Source: Apostichopus parvimensis
Taxonomy: Eukaryota; Echinodermata; Holothuroidea; Aspidochirotida; Stichopodidae
Direction of reading: 5' to 3'
DNA: 29,447 nucleotides
NCBI GenBank assembly: GCA_000934455.1
Contig: KN882911.1
Span: forward strand, 176,113 to 205,559
A program made the translations under genes and the position numbers. The number at the start of each line of letters is the position of its first letter. Positions within the stretch are counted from its first letter, which is position 1. This document shows positions 10,916 to 21,804 of the stretch, piece after piece. The notes beneath the pieces were generated by a model. It was not told the DNA's origin. It made no database searches and worked only from the letters and a program-made list of their open reading frames with translations.

Positions 10916-10973
10916 TTTAATCAGTATTTTTAAAAATTAGAAAATTTAATCAGTATTTTTAAAACTTAGAAAA
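10916..10973 (+). repeat. 29-bp tandem duplication in GTPBP1 3' UTR
   Basis: The unit TTTAATCAGTATTTTTAAAA plus an ATTAGAAAA-like tail occurs at 10916 and 10945 with a single mismatch. Confidence 0.9.
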
Positions 10974-11326
10974 TGGTTTGCCATAATGGGGTTGGTGGTG
11001 GGTTGAAATAACGCATGACTTTCGGTTACGTCCATTTCATTTTGTTGTGAACTGTAAAGAAGTCGTGTAGAAACAACAAGATGTGTGTTAAAAGAGAAAT
11101 ACATGTGTTAAGTGGGCATACTTTTCTGCTGCACCGTTTTAAATATTTTGAGTAAGGTCTTATTCACAACATTAATAGAGGGCACATTGGGTCATCTGTG
11201 GAACTCTATGTTATCAGTTTTAACATATTAACAATAAGATAACAATTATATTTGGTTTCCTGTTCACTGGTTGATCCAGTGAGAGGACCTGGACCATCCC
11301 ACCGCCCACCCCCTCCCCCTCCACCA

Positions 11327-11332
11327 AATAAA
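11327..11332 (+). terminator. GTPBP1: Candidate polyadenylation signal AATAAA (GTPBP1)
   Basis: This is the first canonical AATAAA after the GTPBP1 stop. It sits after a C-rich stretch. Usage is unproven. Confidence 0.4.
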
Positions 11333-11443
11333 ATACCTATCTTTGGTACTATTAGATTATCAGCATATACAAGTTTGCTGAGAAACTGGGGATTCTTTGC
11401 TTTTTACCAATGTTTTCAAATGCATCTCTATTTCCCTAGTAGT

Positions 11444-11695
11444 TTTGATATCTAACGTTCCTTGTATCCTGGGGCCCTCTTCCACTAAATCCTGTAGTTT
11501 CGATATCAACAAATTCTTGTATCCTGGGGCCCGATATCTACTGATCCTTGTATCCTGGGGCCCTCTTTCAGTATATCCTGTAGTTTCGATATATACCGAT
11601 CCGTGCATCCTGGGGCCCTCTTGCAATAAATCCTGTATTTTAGATATCTACAGATCCTTGTACCCTAGGGCCCTCTTCCAATAAATCCTTAAAAT
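11444..11695 (+). repeat. 55-bp tandem repeat array downstream of GTPBP1
   Basis: The unit holds GATATCTA, CCTTGTATCCTGGGGCCCTC and an (A/C)TAAATCCTGTAG segment. The CCTGGGG core starts at 11468, 11523, 11554, 11609 and 11664 (last copy CCTAGGG). Spacing is therefore 55, 31, 55, 55, meaning four full copies and one internally deleted copy. Several copies contain AATAAA or a near match. ORFs in it on both strands are by-products of the repeat. Confidence 0.92.
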
Positions 11696-11699
11696 TTAA

Positions 11700-12230
11700 A
11701 ACATTTCTATGAATAACTTCAGTCATTAATTATGGAGATAATTTGCAATTTCCTGAAAGTACACTTGTGGTCCATTTTTGTATTTTGTGAAATTTTTAAA
11801 ACTTTTTGATCATATCATAATGCCAGAACCTTTCCTGCAAACAGATTTTATCTAATATTGATAACAGAATTGAGGATTCAAGTCAAATAAATTGATCGAT
11901 TTTATCAGCCATACTGTAATCCGTTCAGCGCAATCACTTTTAGTTCGGTCTTTCATACCACTGGAAAGTTTTTCTGACTGAGCAGTATTCAAATAAGACT
12001 GCATATCATATAAGGAAGGCACTTTTCTACAATTTGATTTTGGTTTCAATATCTTATCCATTTGAAAAAGTTACCAAGACCAATGCAAAAAGGAAACAAA
12101 AAGTTGGTTAGGTTTGCGATTATGCATATTTATTCTGCTTTAAAATTATCTCACGATAGGCTTGCTCCTTTTCAAAACAATTATCATCATTTAGTTCAGG
12201 CCTTAAAATTTACTTCCATAGTAAATCATG
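11700..12230. other. AT-rich intergenic stretch, nothing recognised
   Basis: I see no gene, RNA or clear repeat here. The short ORFs lack coding character. Confidence 0.6.
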
Positions 12231-12235
12231 TTTTT

Positions 12236-12796
12236 TGGGGGGCCTTAAACATTATTCTGTATACTAAGTTCCTTTAGCCAGACTTATTGATCTTCAAATG
12301 ACATCTGCCAAAATCTGTCTCACTTGTTTCTAGAATCGCAGCTGCTGGTTTAAGCCAGTCAGACCATAGAGGTTTTTGCATAAATTAAAATTTAATTCAA
12401 GCAAGAGTCAAGGACAGGTTCATACTCTAATATAGATCACCCGCGATAGATGTGAACCAACCATCGAGGGTTCAAATATACCCCTGCGATGAAGAAGATA
12501 TGGTTCGTTGACAGCTGTCGTCCGAGATGGACGTTGGATTGTGAAACAACCTTTAGTGTTCTTGACAGGATGTTCTCAATTTGTCTGTGGGTGCAGTCAC
12601 GAGGCAGCTGCAGGGTGGCACCGAGATTAATTTATGAATTACTATTTTCATGTTTCTGGGCCTTAAACATTCTGTATACTGAGTTCCTTGTTCTGTTCTT
12701 CAAATTAATTTTAATGTTGTGTTATTGACAGGATGTTCTTTATTTGTCTGTGGGTGCGGGTCACGAGGCAGGTAAAGGGTGGCGCTGAGATTGATC
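12236..12796 (+). repeat. Interleaved dispersed direct repeats (A-B-A-B)
   Basis: Block A (GGGCCTTAAACATT, then CTGTATACTRAGTTCCTT) occurs near 12238-12275 and 12658-12692. Block B (TTGACAGGATGTTCT, then ATTTGTCTGTGGGTGC and CACGAGGCAG) occurs near 12563-12632 and 12725-12796. The A-to-A distance is about 420 bp and the B-to-B distance 162 bp. This is either a partly deleted tandem duplication or nested remains of one mobile element. Confidence 0.8.
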
Positions 12797-12942
12797 AGTG
12801 CAAGTTCAGTCGCATTACTGGATAATTTGTTAGTCTTCGTTTAGTTAAATAGTTTAGGCAGGTGGAATTAGAATGAAGCATGAGCTTTGCTATTTATTCA
12901 AACAATATTAGATGAAATAATTGCATGAAATACCTTTAATGC

Positions 12943-12956
12943 GGGGGGGGGGGGGG
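12943..12956 (+). repeat. G14 homopolymer
   Basis: Fourteen consecutive G residues in intergenic DNA. Confidence 0.95.
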
Positions 12957-13114
12957 CTTTAGCCTGTTCAAACACAAAAAATCAGGGGTACTCAGGTCCC
13001 ACTGCCCGGTCCCTCCGCACTGGCAGACAGAATATTACAAACAAATCCTAGTGCACAGTACAAAAATATGCAACAGTCAAAAATTCTTCAACATTGTTTC
13101 AAAAATTTTCAGTT

Positions 13115-13171
13115 ATAGCACCACTTTGCATTTAAGCACCACACCTTTAGGTGTGGTAACGCCCCTGTTGA
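13115..13171 (+). repeat. Dispersed repeat fragment with 9-bp inverted repeat
   Basis: It begins ATAGCACCACTTTGCAT and ends GCCCCTGTTGA. A related stretch at 16425-16521 begins ATAGCACCATTTTGCAT and ends TGCCCCTGGTGA. Inside is a perfect 9-bp inverted repeat, ACCACACCT-TT-AGGTGTGGT (13138-13157). This is probably a decayed mobile-element end. Confidence 0.5.
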
Positions 13172-13805
13172 TAGATAATGATTGGAGTAGATTGGTCCAG
13201 ACTAATAGCCAAAGAGACACTAGAATAGCTGCATTTGCAGGCAAATACTGTATTCTGAAGCCTGGTGGTATGAAACCATAGATTCCCTAGATTAGTATGC
13301 TAATGGTGGCATATAGTTGGTACTACAATCTTTAAAGGTTAAAAAAGCGTAAGTGAATAAGTTTTCAATGAAACATGGAAAGCAGACCCTTGTTGCTGTT
13401 TTGATTTTCTTAAACTGCAATAAACTTCATATTCAGCTGTTTATAGCTACAGTATCTTGTTTCTTCGTTTACTGTTGTATAGTATCTGGGTTGACAGCAG
13501 CATGAGAGTTCTTGAAATAAAAATTTAAATTTAAAGTAGCCACAGTCGTTTGGGGTGGCGCGGGGTGTAGGGAAGGGCGAATAGAATGAGGATATCCTTA
13601 TATGATGGCCTCACAAAAATTGGTGTTAGAGGATCGACCCTATAATCACAACAGTGTTCATCAGATATGATCAGCAGTTGAGGAAACGTAACTTATAAAT
13701 ATCCGAATCTTGAATGTTAAATTACCCCAATAATTCTAACAGACGTAATGTGCCGAGGAGAACATGATTTAAATAATTCTTAAGTTACAAGAAATCTAAA
13801 CGGTG

Positions 13806-13820
13806 CCCCCCCCCCACCCC
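13806..13820 (+). repeat. C10-A-C4 run
   Basis: Ten C, one A, four C in intergenic DNA. Confidence 0.9.
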
Positions 13821-14089
13821 TTTATATTGAGTTGGGGTGGTGGTACAATCTCTTGGCAAGGGACGGGCTGGGGCTTAAATTGTTGCTTGCTCCGTGACCT
13901 TTACACAAACAGCGGTACGGACGATATTAGCGTCTATCGCAGCCAGCGGCGCACCGTGCTTGTAAGCCAATCTTCCAGTGCTATGTACCACCTGTCTAAT
14001 AATTTAGATTGGCACCATATGATACACTGCATAGTGTATTACCCTAGTGTTCAAATACTTTTGCGTGGTGACCCTAATTTTCACCATTA

Positions 14090-14385
14090 ACATCTTGTCG
14101 ACCCTCCAGTAGCAGATGTGCCTGGGTTAGGGTCGGAGGGGGGGGGGGTTGATAAACTTTTATATGATTATAAGTGCTTGGTTGCAGAATGGTGGTATAT
14201 TGTGCAAATTGTACCTTCATCATCTTGTCCAGTGGCAGATGATGTGCCTGGGTTAGAGTTGTACTGGGTTGTACAACTCTGGAGTTGTACAACTTTGGGT
14301 TAGAGTTGTACGAAATGGTTGAATAAGTTTGTGATAATGAAAAGTGTTTGAATGCAGAGTGGTGTTATATTTGCAACTTTAGAAG
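14090..14385 (+). repeat. Imperfect tandem duplication (about 130-170 bp) with palindromes
   Basis: CATCTTGTC...CAGATG...TGCCTGGGTTAG occurs at 14090-14132 and 14220-14256. In both copies it is followed by a matching segment (TTGATAAACTTTT...GGTGGTATATTGTGCAA at 14149-14209; TTGAATAAGTTTG...GTGGTGTTATATTTGCAA at 14320-14381). The second copy carries an extra insert with two GTTGTACAAC palindromes (14268-14277, 14284-14293) and further GAGTTGTAC copies. G11 occurs at 14138-14148. Confidence 0.8.
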
Positions 14386-14399
14386 TTGTTTATGTTGCA

Positions 14400-15980
14400 G
14401 GTAATACCAACTAGTGAATACCAACTAGGGGCGTATGAAACAAAAAGTTTGACCTTATAAGCGACGTTGCTATTTTCACGAAATTAACAAAGCGGATGGT
14501 TCGATGTCACGTCACCACCTTGGATATGCCTCAGTAAATACTTTGTGTTTACGACCACGACACATTCTTTCTGCGCATTCTTTGCTTCATTCAGTTAAAA
14601 AAAGTAACCGGCATCAATCGTATATAACCTGTAACTTCAGTTCACTGAATTGAGCACCGTTTAGCGTTCAATATTCTATACTGGCTCACCTCATAGGCAT
14701 GTGGTGCAGTTCATCAAAATATTAAAGTCAATACTGAAATGTCAGTGGATCGTCAACAATAAAGATATATGTTGAAAGGATGATTTAAGTCAGAAGTTTA
14801 GTCTTAGAAAATATCAAGTTTGAGTGTTCGTTATGTCCCTATATAATCCTAGTTTTCAAGATATTCAGCTTTGAAATAAATAAATAGAAACCTCTGGAAT
14901 GTTCCTTTAAGGATAAATTGATGATGACGTCGGCTCCTTAGTGCATAGCTAAATGTTAATGTTAGTCAATCGCTATTATAAATACTGAAAATTCAAAACA
15001 TATTCTTCTAACTTTAATGAACAAAATGACTCCAGTGTATGACATTCAAAGCGATTTGTCCATGACAAATTATTATAATGCATTGAAACATGTCATTAAT
15101 TTTGAGATCATAAACATTTTATGTTTTCCGATTGAGCTTTGTGTTACACATGATGAACTGATCTACCGCAAATGTGTATAAGACTAAGAAATCCAGCCAC
15201 TTGAATTGATGACACTCAGATCATGTTTGAAGGGACATTTTTTTCAAGGAACCTGGGCTGATAGCAGTGTCTCAGTTTTAACGGTCTACATCATTATCAA
15301 ATTTATTTCGTGCTTAGATCGAGCCACCCTTTAATTGAGACATGACTTGGTATAATCGGTCCCCACCATATCAATAACATATGCTCGACCATAATGTGAA
15401 AAATATGTCAGGCCTACGTCAGAAGGTTTGTGTTATGGATGTACCGTAGTAGCTTACCGTAACGTCTCCTCCACTCACCCATCTTTCCCGCCCAGTGACG
15501 GGCGCCTCACCTTTTATCGTCCGTCGGGGGTAGGGAGGGGGGGGAGAGTGGCTCACTCGGGGTACTTGTTACATCCAACTGGGCTAATTAGGCCACTGCT
15601 ATTTTTTATTAGGACAACCTTGCGTTTATCCCTATAGATCTAACTTCTTGTCTTAATATGCCTCAGAATACACCATTTCACCCTTATAATTTAAGAATTC
15701 CCCAAACCTTAAACCAGGCTTTGAAAACATGTACATATTGCTGTTCCCGCCCTCCCTCAACCCCTAAGAGAGTCGAGCAGGTGTCGAATGACGCCGTCAA
15801 ATATAATTTGCAGTAAGTTTCATAATGAATAAATCAATTTGAAGATACGCTGAGGCTACTGAGCCCATATACCCACGTAACACTTCCACGGACAGATAGG
15901 TGGACATGAAAACCTGAACAACGACCTCTCCATACAGCAGGGAACTGCTATGTCATCCCAAGCTTATAGCACGTCCCTGA
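14400..15980. other. Intergenic, no gene recognised
   Basis: No ORF here has conserved protein motifs. A small direct repeat of AATACCAACTAG lies near 14403-14427, and a G/C-rich patch with G8 lies at 15537-15544. No RNA gene is evident. Confidence 0.6.
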
Positions 15981-15989
15981 TTATTGGAG

Positions 15990-16530
15990 TCCCTCACAGC
16001 GGCGTACTAAGCGATGGGAGGGGTTGGAGCGGTTCGCCCGGGTACCGTAATTGATGGGGGTAGCCACTTGGAAAAGGGGAACCCCCTATTCTCATTATTA
16101 CTAATGTTTTGCCCCCAAGTTACAGGAAAATATCCGTTATTTTAGCCGAAATGTAGCCTGTATTTTTCTTAATGCCGTTTTGCGTATGACAGTACTGTAG
16201 TGCTTATAAAAATATATGACACTGTACAATTTTTTTCATGTTTACAGTTTGAAATTATTTATGGGTATGCTAGTGGTGGCCAGCTATAGAAAAAAGGTGG
16301 AAAATGTTCCCTCTTTTTGTGAATCATTGTCTAGTAAAGGAACAATAGGAAAACTTTTAAAAAAATCATTGTTCACTAAAGAATGAGAATTCCTAAACAT
16401 ATAAACAGTTCAGCTTTGCCAAAGATAGCACCATTTTGCATCAAAGGCACCAAAACTTCTCAAAGGGAGGGGGAAACACCTCTCCTTTAGACCCCTTCCC
16501 CAGAACGGCATGCCCCTGGTGACAAAGGAA
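15990..16530. mobile_element. Possible decayed mobile-element fragments
   Basis: The G-rich stretch at 15998-16070 (GGCGTACTAAGCG, GGTTCGCCCGGGTACC) and the stretch at 16425-16521 (related to 13115-13171) look like eroded dispersed repeats with no coding content. This rests on internal similarity between two places in the window and on general appearance. Confidence 0.35.
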
Positions 16531-19500
16531 GGATCCGCACCCGGGTGTAAGCTATTATAGGAATGCCACTGGTTCCTCGCTTTTTCTTTCCATTTTATTT
16601 TATTCTCGGCCTTCATCTTCGCTACGGTTGCAGAATATGTATAGTTTGCTTTACTTCTAAACTTTCCACGAATTGGAGTTGGCATGCATCGACAACTTTC
16701 GATCAATTGTTGGATTTAATACCCAAGGATATCTCATTTTACTTCCTCGAGGGTCTTTCAAATGTAGATTCCTGCTGTTCCGTTCTAATATATATAATAT
16801 GTACGATATCCCCAATGGATTAACTCCTTCTCGTGTTCATCACTGAATTCCGGGCTTGACAATAAGATTACTGAACGGGAAAAAACTTATGAAAACATTT
16901 TTATGCCCTCAATGAAAGGAGTTTTTCATGTGCCCTAAACGAATGAGGTCCCCAACCCTATATGTAATAGATCCATCTTAATGCAGCAAAGGTACGCATT
17001 CAACTACCAAAACAAAAATACAGAAAGATCTCATTTCGGAGTTCTTTTGCGGATGCGAAAAGTTTACCCTTTCGTTGCCTTTGGTACATGATTGGCACAT
17101 TCCACACATTCCTTTCTAGTGCAAATCCCAGTACGGGCTTAATCGTAACCGTGTACTAACTGAAGCGACCATTTTGCCCTGATAAATCCAATTTATTTGA
17201 TTTGTGAAGCCATAAGACACCAAGACGATCTCAAATTCGTGACCAATTTGTATGACCAGGGAGCAGCTGGTTATTACCATGTTTGCAAATAGGACTTACA
17301 TGAAGCGTGTGATAATGTAGTTGAAGTTGGACATAACAGGTTGGAGCAGGTTATATGGGAACTCTCTGGCCATCATTGACTTATTTAGTACTCAGCGGGA
17401 GAAGATCCATGTATGGTAATATACTGAAGGAGTTATTTACATTGAGCTTCGTATACGCTACTTCTATTAGTTAATTTTTATGCCTGCGACAACTGCCAAC
17501 GTAATATCAGGTGGAAACGCTCAACGTGCAGGTCATTCGGTTAGCAGCCTCGGGACAGGCTAACTATATTATCCATAAACAACTAGTCTAACGGCGGACA
17601 TAAACATGTTTGTGTTGCCAAATTGTATGTAAACTTGTTGCACAGGCTCTGCAGGGAACCGGTAAACTATATTAGGGAATTGCCATCGACGGCACCGCGA
17701 TTAATCAAGTTGACTGCAAAGTCCTATGAGCTAGTTCAGAAGAAAAAAATATTTCACTGCGAGCAAGAAGAGTGTTTTCCTGTTCACTTTTGTCGTCGGG
17801 TCATCCTGCAGACAGATCACCGCCCGGGCTAACTTATAAGTTGGCCTCTCTGACCATCATTTTTCTTTTCTTGGGTGACCGTACATTAGTAATGTTGCAG
17901 GGGAATGTTATGGTCTAAGCACAGCACAGTGAAGTACAGTAATTCAATCGACGGCTAAGTTACGTAAACCGTGCATCCGCGTGGCCAACCTACACTTTAT
18001 GCGGCAGGGAATTTCCCGGGAGCAGCATGTACCCTAGCTGCTGCATGATGCCAATTATAGTTCCGCATTCTAACTCTTGAAAAGACACCGAGTCCTTCCA
18101 TATAGCAGTCGACTTGGACCACGCATATCCTATGGGATCATATTGTGGAAGTGGTATATGGGCCTAAAGATTCAAGGGAATAAGCTTGCGTCAGCATGAT
18201 CGACCGCAAGTACATTTCGCCGAACCACGACATTTTCGATTGACTAATGATTAACTGAAATCACTAATTTGTCGGACTGTTTCCATGACATAATGAACGA
18301 TTGTATTAACCTCACTTTTCACGAGACGTGCCACACCGATATTTTTATTAGAGATCGCAATCTTCCATCCATCATTCATTGTCCAACTGTCTTAAGTATA
18401 TTAATGATGGAATTTGTACATTGTACGCGATAGTCAACACAATGCACGGACCGACACATAGTATCTAACGTGAAGCTATACCATCTGCACATATAGGCAG
18501 TCGTTCCCATATTAGAGGTTAAAGTTGGGTCCATGCAATAATCCATCCGGACTTGCTTGTTACCGCACTGTATCAGTTTGAGCCGCTCTGTATTCAAGAC
18601 ACCGAGGGATGCCGTTAGCATACATCAGTCAATCAGACTAGACAGGAAATCACTTTGCAATACATGGATAATAGTTTGGCGGGATATGATTAGCCGCGAT
18701 GTTTTCATTTGCATTTTGACAGGCTTTCCTAAACCATACATGCATGCTATAACCTTGTTGTGGAATTTGTGTTCACCACGGTGAGGTACCCGTAAAGTCT
18801 TTTCGAATTCGTGTCCACTTCACTGACCTGTGAATGTCATCTATTTCAGTTACTCGCCGTCTTTTCTACCACTTCTTGTGTTTCTGACAGTAAGGAATTG
18901 AGAGAGCAGTTTGGGTGAACTTTCGTAAGTTATTTTGTGCAGTAAGCTCTCTGATTCTTACCGTATATAAATATCTCGTTTGCATTTTAAAGCTGTGCTA
19001 GCTAGTTTCAGTTTCACGGGGCTCACAGCCGCCGGTAAAACCAATCAGGGATTTATATGTCGATTCAAACAACGCGTGGAGAAGAAGTCATGATTGCAGC
19101 CTCCAGCAGTCCAGCTGGAGTTCAAACTTTTTGAGTTCCTTCAAGTGAACCCACCTTAGGCTTTGAATACAGTTACGTTTTTAGAAGGCTATACAATTCA
19201 ACCACTGTCTGTGTACCGGTATCACAACGTGTCGGCCTACGTCAAACACCTCACACACTTTGTTCAAATCTGTTTCAGTGTTTACCCAAGCGCAGCTAGA
19301 GTTGGTCACAGAAATGAGCCTATTGATAACTTATTTCCGAGCAAAGCACTAGTTTATTGTCCCGCCTATTTGGAGTATGTGTCACTAATCGAAGTTTGTA
19401 CACGATCTGTTAACAACATAAATTGTACCTTGCCATCCGCATTGCTTGTCGATAGCTTTACGGCAAGATTTTTTTTTTATATTATATGTATCGGCACGCG

Positions 19501-19900
19501 GTATGATGCGGAACTTGTAATATCCTCATTTTCACACTCAGAATCGCGAATGACAGGCCGAAAACAAGGGTAAAACTTGATAACTAAAAACAGGATCTTG
19601 TTGATAGTTGCAATGAAATGATCTGTTTTACTACGATCAGGATACGCATTGTCATTTTTCGTATTCCTAATATTTGTAAAAGCAAAACAAGTTGCTCCGG
19701 CCACTCGTGACCGACGGTATATATTGGATCAAATAATTGCTGGCCATTGATGGATGAAGCTTACTTATTATATACCCACGGTATATCGGAATTTTAATTT
19801 GGAGATTAAGCTCAGACTTCGCGAGCTGGGTATAGTTGTTTCATCTTTTCATCAGGTTACATGCATGTTGTTAACTTTTACCAGAATCATGTTTTGCCGA
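16531..19900. other. Intergenic region upstream of the LRAT-like gene, no gene recognised
   Basis: I checked the ORFs here, including a 136-codon one at 19163-19573 that opens on TTG, and see no known domain. The segment nearest the LRAT-like ORF contains TATATATT near 19718 and TTATATAC near 19768. Either could be a TATA element, but this is only suggestive. Non-coding leader exons of the LRAT-like gene could lie here. Confidence 0.5.
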
Positions 19901-19996
19901 TTGGAACGAGTACTGTGAGCAAGTGTGACGTAATTGATGTTAAGGTATACCGTAATTATAGTTTGTGAATTGATCATCCATTTGGTATCCGACACA

Positions 19997-20470
19997 ATGG
20001 GTAATACTACGAATAAATATACCACATTTGATCGGATTCTTACGAAATGTAACGTCGGGGATTTGTTGGAAATAAAGTACCCGGACTCCACGTTCAATCA
20101 TTGGGCAGTTTATATCGGTACCGGGTACGTCATACACGTGCGTCATCCGTGGACGAAGAAAGAACACCTTAGCGTTGTGGCGGGAAATAAACTAGTTCGG
20201 ATTAACAACGACAAACATTTAGTTATGAATTATCCTCCTCTGGAACCGAACGAAATCGTATCGACCGCTGAAGATCAGATCGGAATCGACTGGTACAACG
20301 TCCAATTTTACGGTTGCGAAATGTTCGCTATCCGTTGTCGATACGGTATTAAAGTAAACCTCGCTGATTATTATAATAATTTTGACACCGAGTTTGACGT
20401 AAGCAGTAAAGTGACGTCACTTGTAAACCCAGTGGTTATGTATGGCCACCAACAGCATGAAAACTACTAG
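19997..20470 (+). CDS. LRAT-domain (HRASLS/PLAAT-like) thiol acyltransferase-fold protein
   Basis: This intronless ORF encodes 157 residues with an NlpC/P60-type LRAT domain. That family uses a His-His-Cys triad for phospholipase A / acyl-transfer chemistry on phospholipids, or esterifies retinol in LRAT itself. The sequence shows VGDLLEI (20-26), FNHWAVYIGTGYVIHV with His35 and His47, YPPL (79-82), then FYGCEMFAIRCRYG with Cys107. The His-His spacing of 12 equals that of mammalian PLAAT enzymes. The usual NCEHF is GCEMF here. There is no C-terminal membrane anchor as in PLAAT3. ATG 19997 (A at -3, G at +4) is preferred. An upstream in-frame ATG at 19937, in poor context, would add 20 mostly hydrophobic residues; a stop lies in frame at 19931. 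The N-terminal MGNTT could be a myristoylation site, weakly. Substrate is unknown. Confidence 0.85.
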   Translation: MGNTTNKYTTFDRILTKCNVGDLLEIKYPDSTFNHWAVYIGTGYVIHVRHPWTKKEHLSVVAGNKLVRINNDKHLVMNYPPLEPNEIVSTAEDQIGIDWYNVQFYGCEMFAIRCRYGIKVNLADYYNNFDTEFDVSSKVTSLVNPVVMYGHQQHENY

Positions 20471-20657
20471 TGTACGTAACCTCCATGGTTAGGGAAAGTG
20501 TTGGAATAGACGAAGCCTTTAGCCTTACAATTTCTCTGTATGATGACATCATTTGTAAGGGATAGTGACGTGCACGTTTCCATAGGGATGTGATGATTAT
20601 GGAGTGGTCCTAAGACTCAGGCGGTTGGCATCTGAATGAGCATAGAGCCAGCTTTTA

Positions 20658-20663
20658 AATAAA
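20658..20663 (+). terminator. Candidate polyadenylation signal AATAAA (LRAT-like gene)
   Basis: A canonical AATAAA lies 188 bases after the stop codon and is the first one downstream. It supports a short single-exon transcript ending near 20680. Confidence 0.5.
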
Positions 20664-21790
20664 ATATTCATTTGCTTACAATTACGTACGGTTGCTTACG
20701 TTTACGGGAGGTGGGAGAGGGTGCTGTTATATTTGTAGGGACACGGTATTGTTCTAAGCTCATCTTTTGGGAATGGTATGATGGCGGGGGTGCGGGGGGG
20801 GGGGTTGGTATGGATTTCGAAAGTCAAACGATTTAAGTTATAATAGTCTCAGGCACTGTTCTGACACTTTCATTAAATTACTATGATCTCATATCTTCCT
20901 GCCATAAATGTGACGTTAGACCGGAACACATTATGAAGTTCATCCGTCCTCTGTATACAGTTTAAGTAAAGTTACTGTTTAAGTTAAATGTATGATAGTA
21001 ATGATCTGAGTTAAATTATTCTTCTTACCGTTAAAAAAAAAAATCAGCTTTCAGTGATCTGGTTTGTTCATAGTATGATTATAGCCGAAACTTCTTGCCT
21101 CATAGGAAATAGAATATATACCACGTGACATTATACACCCGTCACAGCATGTCAAATCTAATATCGACTCTTTATTGTGAAACTATATATGTGTATACAC
21201 TGTCACTGTATATATAGAGAGCATACATGTAGAGTCTTGACGTTATTTTGCATATCTATATTTATAAGGATAACTTATACCCACTGTGTGCTTTTCAAAT
21301 GATACTTGTTTGGAAGAACCAACCAGCTATAGCAAATGACTCAAATCTCAATGTAGGTCATCAGCATGAAATATTATAAGGTGTGATCTTCATGTAACTG
21401 ACGATACCATGTCCTATATAGCCTATTCCAACAATGCTAGGCGACGGCCGGGTGTGTGCATACAATTTATGCACAAACTAAGCAACCAAAATATGGTGAG
21501 AGAGACCAATTGCTATCGGAAGAAAGACATAGATTACCTTCTAATGATGTCGAATTCATTGAGCATTACCGTATATAATATACGCCTATAGGTTACTGCG
21601 GTGTTTGTTTGGTTTTCATTTCTTTTCAATGAAAAAGATATAAAAGTATTCAGTTTTATGGCAAGACGTCCGAGGCCATTAACTGGCTCAAAGACAGCTA
21701 ATGGCATTACATTGTCTTCAACATACGAACGACATAAGTTAGCAATCTATTTTGAGTTTTTGACAACACACAAGCAAGGACATTCACGTG

Positions 21791-21804
21791 CCCCCCCCCC
21801 CCCC
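21791..21804 (+). repeat. C14 homopolymer
   Basis: Fourteen consecutive C residues in intergenic DNA. Confidence 0.95.

Larger units (their letters stand above)
10800..11350 (+). other. GTPBP1: GTPBP1 probable 3' UTR
   Basis: AT-rich non-coding sequence follows the TGA stop. The first canonical AATAAA I find is at 11327-11332, which would give a 3' UTR of about 550 nt. Further AATAAA sites lie in the tandem array after 11440, so longer forms are possible. Confidence 0.5.

Noticed and set aside
11360..11684. Protein-coding ORFs on both strands (88 and 95 codons)
   Set aside because: Both are translations of the 55-bp tandem array and have no conserved protein content.
19163..19573. 136-codon ORF upstream of the LRAT-like gene
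   Set aside because: It opens on TTG, shows no recognisable domain, and lies in AT-rich non-coding sequence without splice context.
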